A stretch of 12,760 nucleotides of DNA from WTJY01 sp041568735 (GTDB lineage: Bacteria; Chloroflexota; Anaerolineae; Promineifilales; Promineifilaceae): assembly GCA_041568735.1 (NCBI GenBank), contig JBFFZG010000132.1:1-12760 (forward strand), given 5' to 3'. Made by a program: the position numbers and the translations under genes. Below are positions 1 to 6,238 of the stretch, piece after piece. The notes below the pieces were generated by a model. It saw nothing but the letters and a program-made list of their open reading frames with translations. It was not told the DNA's origin and made no database searches. Every line of letters starts with the position of its first letter. The stretch's first letter is position 1.

Positions 1-717
1 CTGCGGGGGGTGGCTCAAATGCGCGAAGACCTGGCCAACATGGTTGTCCACGATATGCGCACGCCGCTGACTGTCTGCCTGGTGCGCACGGATATCACCC
101 TGCGGACAATTGAGCGGTCGGCAGTCCGCAATGGGCAGGGGGCGGATGCCGCATTTCTAAAGAAATCGCTGGGAACCATCAAGGAACATCTGGAAGAATT
201 GAGCGCACAGGTCGATGAAGTCCTCCTCATGGCCAAAACGGAGCAGGATGAGATCGTCCTCAACCGCGAGGCCACGGACATCGGCGAAGTGCTGAGCCAC
301 GTCGCCAGGGATTATCAAGAACTGGCCTCGCGCCAGGAAGTCGACCTGCGGCTGGAGATCCCGGCCGTGCCGTGCGAGCGGCTGCTGGACCGGAATCTGG
401 TCAGGCGAATGGTCAGCAACCTGGTGGGCAATGCCTTGAAATTTTCGCCGGCAAACGGGACGATCGCCCTGCGGCTATCGGCCCATGAAGACGGTGGCTC
501 CTGCCTGTTGGAAGTGACGGATGAGGGGCCCGGAGTTCCAACGGCCGATCGCGAGCGCATCTTTGATCGCTATGCGGTGGCGTCCGCCAAGCGAAAAAGC
601 ATGGTCAGCATCGGCCTGGGGCTCGCCTTTTGCCGCATGGTGGCCGAAGCCCATGGCGGGGCCATCGCCGTCCGCGACAACAGGCCGCGGGGCGCCGTGT
701 TCAGCGTCCGGATTTGA
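1..717 (+). CDS. Sensor histidine kinase, C-terminal part (5' end outside window)
   Basis: The reading frame is open from the first base, so the gene begins upstream; a GTG at position 10 is in frame but need not be the start. The visible part is a complete transmitter module. A HisKA dimerisation helix carries the motif VVHDMRTPL, with the phospho-acceptor His at visible codon 17. A HATPase_c domain follows, with an N box (NLVGNALKFS), a G1-type DEGPGV and a G2 GLGLAF. This is enough for autophosphorylation from ATP, but any sensor or membrane region lies outside the window. No receiver domain is attached, so a partner response regulator must be elsewhere, perhaps upstream. The stop is TGA at 715-717, about 100 bases before the lipoprotein gene on the same strand. 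Kinase function is near certain; the stimulus is unknown. Confidence 0.93.
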   Translation: MRGVAQMREDLANMVVHDMRTPLTVCLVRTDITLRTIERSAVRNGQGADAAFLKKSLGTIKEHLEELSAQVDEVLLMAKTEQDEIVLNREATDIGEVLSHVARDYQELASRQEVDLRLEIPAVPCERLLDRNLVRRMVSNLVGNALKFSPANGTIALRLSAHEDGGSCLLEVTDEGPGVPTADRERIFDRYAVASAKRKSMVSIGLGLAFCRMVAEAHGGAIAVRDNRPRGAVFSVRI

Positions 718-760
718 GGTCTCTGAGGCTCAGCTCCTTCCTGACGGCTGCGCACCGGCA

Positions 761-784
761 AGCCAGACGCCGTCGCGTCCGGCT
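761..784 (+). terminator. Strong hairpin after the histidine kinase gene
   Basis: AGCC-A-GACGC pairs with GCGTC-C-GGCT around the tetraloop CGTC, giving nine base pairs with one A-C mismatch. It lies 43 bases after the kinase stop and 37 bases before the lipoprotein ATG. No U-run follows, so it is not a classical intrinsic terminator. It could be a weak terminator, a 3'-end stabiliser or an intercistronic processing site. The pairing is seen directly; the role is inferred. Confidence 0.4.
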
Positions 785-821
785 GATACCCAAAACGACG
801 ATTCTTAAAAAGGAAAGTACA

Positions 822-1394
822 ATGTTCTGGAGATTTGGAATTCTACTGCTCATGATTAACGCCCTGATCGCCTGCGGCGGCGTGGAAATGCCCGCGGCTG
901 CAGACCAGGGGTACGCCGTGATCCGCCAGCCCGAGATCGGGATTGGGGACCCCATTCCGCCTCCGGCCGGGGAAGTGATCCTGACTGTAACCGGGAAGAT
1001 TGGGAACCCCAACGTAGGGGATACCCTCCAGCTCGATTTGGACACGCTCGAGCGGCTGGGCGTCGTTGAATATCGCGTGGAGGATAAACAGGCGGAAGGG
1101 CGCGCGGCTGTTTTTCAGGGGGTGTTGGTGAGTCAGCTGTTAGCCGCGGCTGGCGCGGCGGCGGAGGCCACCGTCCTGAAGACGGTCGCCCTCAACGATT
1201 ACGCGATCGAAATTCCGCTCGAAGATATCGAAGCCTATCCCGTGCTGCTGGCCACGGCCGTCGACGGCCAGCGGATGCCCGTCGAGCGCTACGGTCCGAC
1301 GCGCATTATCTACCCCTATGATAGCTACGATTTCGATGAAACCATCTATGATCCAAGGTGGATCTGGCAGCTGGCGACGATCGACGTTCGCTAA
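822..1394 (+). CDS. Lipoprotein with molybdopterin-binding (SUOX-like) fold, no Mo-ligand Cys
   Basis: This 190-residue protein has a short lipoprotein signal: a hydrophobic stretch at residues 5-16 and the lipobox LIAC with C18 as the lipidated cysteine, followed by Gly-Gly. It should be anchored outside the cytoplasmic membrane. Residues about 50-190 resemble the sulfite-oxidase-type oxidoreductase molybdopterin-binding domain found in small 'molybdopterin-dependent oxidoreductase' proteins: the VTGKIG strand, FQGVLVSQLL, VALNDYAIEIP, and a GPTRIIYP motif near the end. True enzymes of this fold bind Mo through a cysteine, but C18 is the only Cys here, so catalysis is unlikely and ligand binding or sensing is more plausible. 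ATG 822 is preferred because AGGA at 811-814 lies 7 bases upstream and a signal peptide follows; a longer in-frame extension to 630 would overlap the kinase gene. The hybrid kinase begins 35 bases after the stop. Confidence 0.8.
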   Translation: MFWRFGILLLMINALIACGGVEMPAAADQGYAVIRQPEIGIGDPIPPPAGEVILTVTGKIGNPNVGDTLQLDLDTLERLGVVEYRVEDKQAEGRAAVFQGVLVSQLLAAAGAAAEATVLKTVALNDYAIEIPLEDIEAYPVLLATAVDGQRMPVERYGPTRIIYPYDSYDFDETIYDPRWIWQLATIDVR

Positions 1395-1412
1395 GTTTGC
1401 CGTTCGTTTGAG

Positions 1413-1418
1413 TAAAAT
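1413..1418 (+). promoter_or_regulatory. Possible -10 element (TAAAAT) for the hybrid kinase
   Basis: TAAAAT lies 11 bases before ATG 1430, in the 35-base gap after the lipoprotein gene. No Shine-Dalgarno sequence is visible before that ATG, and no convincing -35 box lies 16-18 bases upstream. If used, this box would place the transcript start almost at the ATG, giving a leaderless mRNA. Otherwise the gene relies on read-through and reinitiation from the lipoprotein gene. This is weak evidence. Confidence 0.22.
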
Positions 1419-1429
1419 CATGGCACGAT

Positions 1430-4400
1430 ATGGCCGATAACGAACCGATATCCCAACCTTATCCGCTGCCCTCAGGGATGCAGCGCCAAAAACAGCGCCT
1501 CAAGGTCAGCAGCATTTTGCTGCTGATCTATTCTGTTTTCCTGGTGGGGAGCGCCATCTATCTGGGGCTTCTGGTGATCCGCCAGATACAGACGCTGGAA
1601 GCCAACGTGCAGATCACCGAAAATATCATCAATGCCAATGTGCGGACGCTCGGCCAGCTGCAGCGCGAACTGCTGCGTCTGATGGTGCTTCTGGAAAGCG
1701 GGGAAAATGATCCGCAGGCCCTCGACCTGCAGCGGTCGTTCGTGAGGCAGCGGGTGCAGGAAGCCACGCTTTCCTACCAGCTGCAGACGCTGGGCACCGA
1801 AGCCCTGCTGGAAGAATCACGCGCCCTGGCCGGCCGCTGGGAAAATGATATCGAGCCGCTGATCGAAGAGATTCTGCTGGATCCGGACAATGGAGATACC
1901 TCGCTGCGAGCGGAGGCCAGCGCCCGGTTGGTTGAGCTCGAGCTGGCGTATAACCAGTTGATCGCAGAAGGGGAGATCAATCGCAAACAGCAGGCCGGCC
2001 TGGCGAACGACGCCACCATCAGGATTTTGTCCAGCAACCGCACCCTGATTCTGGGACTGAGCATCGTCATTCTGGGCTTCTTCATTTTTGTGGGCATCGT
2101 GGCCGGTTACTACTATCGTTTTGACAGGCAGCGGGAGGCCATGGCGCGGGAACTGGTGCAGTTGAACACGGAAATGCGCAAGCTGTCTCAGGTGGCCAGC
2201 CGCACCGACAACATGGTGATCATCACCGGGGCCGGCGGCCGCGTGGAATGGGTCAACGCCGCCTTTTCGCGAATCACCGGGTACGCCCTGGATGAAATCA
2301 TCAGCCGAGAACTGGTCGTTCTGCTGCAGGGACCCAAAACGTCACCAGCCATCGTTCAGGAGCTGGCGCAGGCCTTGCGCCAGGGTGAGGGATTTAAATG
2401 CGAGGCGCTCAGTTATACCCAATCGGGCCAGGGTTTCTGGTCCGCCATTGAAATACAGCCGGTTCACGATGATCAGGGCGCCCTCACCCACTTTATTGCC
2501 GTCGTCATCGATCTCAGTGAACAGCGCCGCCGCGAGCGGACCATTGCCCGGAACTCCCAGCTGCTGGATGTCATCAATCAGGCACAGAAGGAATTCATTC
2601 TCACCAGCACGCCTGGTATCATGTTCGAAAAACTGCTGGAGAGCCTGCTCGAGATGACCGAGAGTGAATACGGTTTTATTGGCGAAGTTCTGCAAACGGA
2701 GGCTGGCGAGCCTTATTTGAAAACGCACGCCATTACAAATATCGCCTGGAGCGAAGAAACCCACCGGCTCTATGCGCAGCAGGCGGCCGGCGGCATGGAG
2801 TTCTACAATCTGAAAACCCTCTTTGGAGCTGCCCTGACCACGCAGGAACCGGTCATCGCCAACCATCCGGCCACCGATCCGCGAAGCGGCGGGATGCCGG
2901 CGGGCCATCCGGCGATGAATGCCTTCCTGGGACTGCCATTTTTCAACGCCGGTCAGGAAATGGTGGGCCTGGTCGGGATCGCCAATCGGCCGCAGGGCTA
3001 CGACGAGGAGATGGTCGCATTTCTGGGACCCTTTCTGGCGACCTGCGGCAACCTGATCGAAGCCTACCGCAACGAGCAGCGGCGGCGGGCGGCGGAAGCG
3101 GCGCTGGTCACGTTAAACGACGAACTGGAGAAGCGAACGGAGGAGGCCACCGAACAGCGGGATTTCGCCCTGCAGATCATGAACACCATGGGACAGGGGC
3201 TGACGGTGGTAGACGAAAACAGCCGGTTTACCTTCGTCAATCCGGCCTACGCCGAGATGGTCCGCGAAAAACCGGAGGATCTGATCGGACGCACCCCGTT
3301 CGAATTCACAGAGCTGGCCGATCGCGACGTCCTGAAAACTGCCGGCACGAAGCGCGCGCAGGGCCAAATCAGCACGTACGAGACGCGCATCCAGCGGGCC
3401 GATGGCCAGCTTGTGGATGTCTTGATTACGGGCGTTCCTCGTTATCGGCAGGGCGCCTTTGCCGGCAGCATTGCCGTGATTACCAATCTGACTGAACAAA
3501 AGCGCGTGGAATCCGCTCTCCGCAAAAGCGAAGCGGAAGCCCGCAAGCTCTCTCAGGTCGCCAGCCGAACGGATAATCTCGTGATCATTGCCGATGCCGC
3601 CGGCTATGTCGAGTGGGTCAATGCGGCGTTCACCCGCGTGACCGGCTACACCCTGGAAGAAACCAGGGGCCGGCGGCCGGGGGATCTGCTCCAGGGGCCT
3701 GAAACCGATCCCGCCACCGTGGCCTTCATGCGCGAACGGCTGCAAAAAGGCGAAGGCTTCAATGTGGAGGTGCTCAATTATTCCAGGAAAGGACGCCCTT
3801 ATTGGGTGGAGATCGAGGTTCAGCCGGTGCGCGATGCCCAGGGCAGCCTGACCAATTTCATCGCCATCGAAACCGATATTACCGAAAGGAGGCAGGCTGA
3901 AGAACATCTCCGGCAGGCCAAAGAAGCCGCAGAAGAGGCCGCCCTGGCCAAAGCCGCCTTTCTGGCGAGCATGAGCCATGAAATTCGCACTCCCTTAAAT
4001 GCGGTCATCGGTCTCAACAGCCTGCTGCTGAATACCCCATTGACCGAACAGCAGCGCCAGTTTGCCGAAACGGCCCGCAGCAGTGGGAGTTTGTTGATGA
4101 TGCTCATCAACAACGTACTCGATTTTTCCGCCCTGGAATCGGGACGGGTGGATTTGACCCGGCAGCCGTTTCAATTCCAGCGCAGCCTGCATGAAATCAT
4201 CGAACTGCTGCAGCATGAAGCGGACCGCAAAGGGCTTTCTCTATCTTATGCCATCGACGCGGCGGTGCCACCCGTACTCGTTGGCGATGAGACGCGGCTG
4301 CGGCAGGTCCTGCTGAACCTGATCGGCAACAGCATCAAATTCACCGATGCCGGGGAGATCGCGGTTGCCGTGACGGCCTCGGTTGAAGGTGAGACCGCTC

Positions 4401-5458
4401 GCCTGCGGATAGCCGTGCGAGACACCGGCATCGGGATTCCTCCCGACCGTCTCGATCGCCTCTTTCAACCATTCACTCAGATCGACGCCACCACGACGCG
4501 AAAGTACGGCGGCTCCGGTCTTGGCCTGGCCATCAGTAAAATGATCGTCAACATGATGGGGGGAGAAATTGGAGTCGAAAGTGAAGTCGGCCGGGGCACA
4601 ACCTTTACCTTCAGTGTCCAGATGGCGGTAGGCGATCCCAATGTGATGGCAGCGCCGGCCGCGGCGATTCAGCTGAATGAGGAGATGGGTCGCCGGTGGC
4701 CGCTGCGCATTCTGCTCGTCGAGGATGACCGGGTGAATCAGCAGGTGGCCGTTCACATGCTCGAGCAGTTAGGCTATCAGGCCGATGTCGCCTCGAGCGG
4801 GCTCGAAGCGCTGGACGCCCTACAGTCGCGCTCTTACGACGCGATTTTCATGGATATTCACATGCCGGATATGGATGGGATCACAGCCACCAGACGGCTG
4901 TATGAAACGCGGGCGGCTGACCGGATTCCGTTTATCATCGCCATGACCGCCTCGGCCCTGGAAGGGGATCGCGAGCGCTTCATGGCGGCTGGCATGCACG
5001 ATTACGTCAGCAAGCCGGTGGAGCTGGAGGCGATCGCCGCCGCCCTGATGCACGCCGTAGAGAAGCAAAAAGGGGATTTGCCAGCCGTATCTTTCCAGGA
5101 GCAGCCGGTCGAAGCCGGCCCGCCCACGGCCGTCGATGAAGAGATGTTCAGAAAACGCCTGGGTTCCGGTAAGGAGGCGCTGCTGCGCAAGCTCGTCGGC
5201 CTGTTCGTCGCCGAAGCCGAACGGCTCTTGCCCGAATTGGGCCAGGCCGCCGCTGCCGGAGATGCGGCCCGCACCAGAGAGGTGGCCCACCAATTGAAGG
5301 GGAGCAGCGCCGGTGTGGCGGCCGTGCGCTTTGCCGGGATCGCCGGCGATCTGGAACAACAGGCCCATCAGGGGGATCTGGCTGGCGCGGCAGATCTTAT
5401 CGACGACCTGTCTCGGGAGCTGGCCGCCGTGATCGCCTGGCAAAAGTCCATCCCGTAA
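1430..5458 (+). CDS. Membrane hybrid histidine kinase, PAS-GAF-PAS-PAS-HisKA-HATPase-REC-HPt
   Basis: This 1342-residue tripartite phosphorelay kinase has TM1 at about 26-50 and TM2 at about 205-228. They flank an extracytoplasmic, mostly helical sensor segment of roughly 150 residues. The cytoplasmic domains are, in order: PAS1 (~252-368), GAF (~377-547), PAS2 (~577-694), PAS3 (~706-824), HisKA with HEIRTPL (H850), HATPase_c (N box around N963-N967, DTGIGI at D998, G2 GGSGLGL at 1027-1033), a receiver (acidic pair D1099/D1100, phospho-acceptor D1142, K1195), and a C-terminal HPt with AHQLKGSS (H1287). All relay residues are intact, so a His850-Asp1142-His1287 relay to an external response regulator is expected. 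No output domain is attached. PAS1 and PAS3 share long near-identical stretches and look duplicated. The start has no clear ribosome site. The preceding lipoprotein is a plausible extracytoplasmic partner; the signal is unknown. Confidence 0.95.
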   Translation: MADNEPISQPYPLPSGMQRQKQRLKVSSILLLIYSVFLVGSAIYLGLLVIRQIQTLEANVQITENIINANVRTLGQLQRELLRLMVLLESGENDPQALDLQRSFVRQRVQEATLSYQLQTLGTEALLEESRALAGRWENDIEPLIEEILLDPDNGDTSLRAEASARLVELELAYNQLIAEGEINRKQQAGLANDATIRILSSNRTLILGLSIVILGFFIFVGIVAGYYYRFDRQREAMARELVQLNTEMRKLSQVASRTDNMVIITGAGGRVEWVNAAFSRITGYALDEIISRELVVLLQGPKTSPAIVQELAQALRQGEGFKCEALSYTQSGQGFWSAIEIQPVHDDQGALTHFIAVVIDLSEQRRRERTIARNSQLLDVINQAQKEFILTSTPGIMFEKLLESLLEMTESEYGFIGEVLQTEAGEPYLKTHAITNIAWSEETHRLYAQQAAGGMEFYNLKTLFGAALTTQEPVIANHPATDPRSGGMPAGHPAMNAFLGLPFFNAGQEMVGLVGIANRPQGYDEEMVAFLGPFLATCGNLIEAYRNEQRRRAAEAALVTLNDELEKRTEEATEQRDFALQIMNTMGQGLTVVDENSRFTFVNPAYAEMVREKPEDLIGRTPFEFTELADRDVLKTAGTKRAQGQISTYETRIQRADGQLVDVLITGVPRYRQGAFAGSIAVITNLTEQKRVESALRKSEAEARKLSQVASRTDNLVIIADAAGYVEWVNAAFTRVTGYTLEETRGRRPGDLLQGPETDPATVAFMRERLQKGEGFNVEVLNYSRKGRPYWVEIEVQPVRDAQGSLTNFIAIETDITERRQAEEHLRQAKEAAEEAALAKAAFLASMSHEIRTPLNAVIGLNSLLLNTPLTEQQRQFAETARSSGSLLMMLINNVLDFSALESGRVDLTRQPFQFQRSLHEIIELLQHEADRKGLSLSYAIDAAVPPVLVGDETRLRQVLLNLIGNSIKFTDAGEIAVAVTASVEGETARLRIAVRDTGIGIPPDRLDRLFQPFTQIDATTTRKYGGSGLGLAISKMIVNMMGGEIGVESEVGRGTTFTFSVQMAVGDPNVMAAPAAAIQLNEEMGRRWPLRILLVEDDRVNQQVAVHMLEQLGYQADVASSGLEALDALQSRSYDAIFMDIHMPDMDGITATRRLYETRAADRIPFIIAMTASALEGDRERFMAAGMHDYVSKPVELEAIAAALMHAVEKQKGDLPAVSFQEQPVEAGPPTAVDEEMFRKRLGSGKEALLRKLVGLFVAEAERLLPELGQAAAAGDAARTREVAHQLKGSSAGVAAVRFAGIAGDLEQQAHQGDLAGAADLIDDLSRELAAVIAWQKSIP

Positions 5459-5474
5459 CGGGCTTACTCGGTTG

Positions 5475-5498
5475 GCGGACGATATTCACGCAGTCCGC
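5475..5498 (+). terminator. Possible terminator hairpin after hybrid kinase
   Basis: GCGGAC (5475-5480) pairs perfectly with GTCCGC (5493-5498) across a 12-base loop, 16 bases after the kinase stop. A purine-rich sequence, not a U-run, follows, so efficient intrinsic termination is doubtful. The position after a long gene and before the long gap favours a 3'-end role. Confidence 0.3.
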
Positions 5499-5517
5499 GT
5501 TGAGAAAGGGAAGCCGA

Positions 5518-5528
5518 ATTGTGACAAT
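5518..5528 (+). promoter_or_regulatory. Small palindrome ATTGTGACAAT, possible operator
   Basis: Two perfect 5-base arms flank a single G in the gap upstream of the pseudo-receiver and oxidoreductase operon. The arms contain a TGTGA-like half site, but the spacing does not fit a CRP/FNR box (TTGAT-N4-ATCAA). It may be a regulator site or chance. Confidence 0.15.
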
Positions 5529-5793
5529 CCAACCGGGGCGGGGGTTTCGGAATCCAGTGGGAGGGACTGAATAGTGTAACCCCGTAAAAGCGGGGCTGCA
5601 GGAGCGGGTGAACAACCGCCGGCCGGTGGCCATGGATGTCCCCGACACCGGTCGGATCTCTGGCTCAGCGCCTGCCCGCCGCAGAGCGATTGCCGGCACC
5701 GCCCTTGATGCAGCGGGGGCGAATCCTTTTACTTTCTTGCCGCTTCCAAAATCCCTCTTTTTTCATCCTTTTTCACCGCGAAGAGGGATAGAT

Positions 5794-6198
5794 GTGCCTG
5801 CCATTCCTTTATACCATGCAGATATGAAAGAAGAGCGGCGAGTCTTTCTCGTTGGAGATTCCCTGTTCAACGAGTCCCTGGTCCAGATTCTGGATGCGGC
5901 GGCCGGCATCAACATTGTCGGTTCGGCCGTTATTCGGGAACTGGATCTGGAAGTCCTTTCCGCGGCACGCCCGCATGTCATCGTCCTGGCTGCTGGCGGG
6001 CAATCCGGTCAGGACACGTGCGCCTCTCTTCTTTCCCAGTTTCCCGAAATCCCCGTGATCCATGCCGATCTGAACCGGGATTACGTGCAGATCATTACCA
6101 GCCGCCGCGTTCACGCTCGCCGCACCGATCTGCTGGCGGCGATTCAGGAAATCGCCCGCCCCTCGCCGGGGATTCACGAAGGACCATCGGACCGGTGA
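5794..6198 (+). CDS. Stand-alone pseudo-receiver (REC-like) protein
   Basis: This 134-residue protein is one receiver-like alpha/beta domain with no output domain. The first strand and acid are present (RRVFLVGDSLF), and the third strand reads HVIVLAAGG. Where phosphorylatable receivers have Asp, this protein has Ala (A66 counting from the GTG). The acidic pair is reduced to one Asp, and the usual Lys near the end is not evident (YVQIITSRRVHARR). It therefore should not take part in normal aspartyl phosphotransfer and may act by protein-protein contact. The start is ambiguous. GTG 5794 has GAGGG (5783-5787) 6 bases upstream and is annotated here. ATG 5824 gives a more typical receiver N-terminus but lacks its own ribosome site. 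It ends 40 bases before the nxrA-like gene and is probably cotranscribed with it. A regulatory role for that operon is inferred from position only. Confidence 0.72.
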   Translation: MPAIPLYHADMKEERRVFLVGDSLFNESLVQILDAAAGINIVGSAVIRELDLEVLSAARPHVIVLAAGGQSGQDTCASLLSQFPEIPVIHADLNRDYVQIITSRRVHARRTDLLAAIQEIARPSPGIHEGPSDR

Positions 6199-6213
6199 TC
6201 GCTCTTCCCACCC

Positions 6214-6229
6214 CCGTTTTCCTTAACGG
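6214..6229 (+). promoter_or_regulatory. Hairpin overlapping the nxrA-like ribosome site
   Basis: CCGTT (6214-6218) pairs perfectly with AACGG (6225-6229) across the loop TTCCTT. The Shine-Dalgarno GGAG of the next gene is at 6228-6231, 7 bases before ATG 6239, so the stem takes up its first two bases. It could dampen or gate translation of the catalytic subunit, although a 5-bp stem is only marginally stable. Confidence 0.3.
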
Positions 6230-6238
6230 AGTCGATCC

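Larger units (their letters stand above)
5459..5793 (+). other. Intergenic region with several short hairpins
   Basis: These 335 bases hold no convincing gene. Four perfect short stems are visible: 5475-5498 (GCGGAC/GTCCGC), 5580-5595 (CCCCG/CGGGG, 6-base loop), 5642-5655 (CCGAC/GTCGG, 4-base loop) and 5700-5721 (CGCCC/GGGCG, then a T-rich stretch). An 11-base palindrome, ATTGTGACAAT, lies at 5518-5528. A pyrimidine-rich tract covers about 5724-5776. TTGCCG (5737-5742) and TTTCAT (5761-5766) are 18 bases apart and could be a poor promoter. I recognise no riboswitch class. It is the longest non-coding stretch in the window and the natural place for the promoter of the downstream operon. Confidence 0.5.

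Noticed and set aside
630..821. N-terminal extension of the lipoprotein frame back to 630
   Set aside because: It would overlap the kinase gene. ATG 822 has a ribosome site and is followed directly by a lipoprotein signal peptide.
3547..3900. PAS3 (and PAS1) as LOV photosensors because of the LLQGP segment
   Set aside because: The flavin-binding cysteine motif (NCRFLQ) is absent; these copies read RPGDLLQGP and ELVVLLQGP.
5520..5660. Molybdenum-cofactor or cobalamin riboswitch upstream of the operon
   Set aside because: Short stems are present, but I could not match the conserved core of either class on either strand. Only a covariance search could decide.
5700..5735. Intrinsic terminator at the CGCCC/GGGCG stem followed by CCTTTT
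   Set aside because: The stem is only 5 bp with a 12-base loop and the T-run is short, so it is noted within the intergenic entry but not called separately.
5608..5793. Long GTG start for the pseudo-receiver at 5608
   Set aside because: The added residues are Pro/Arg-rich without a domain, and the region looks non-coding with hairpins and a pyrimidine tract. Better starts lie at 5794 and 5824.
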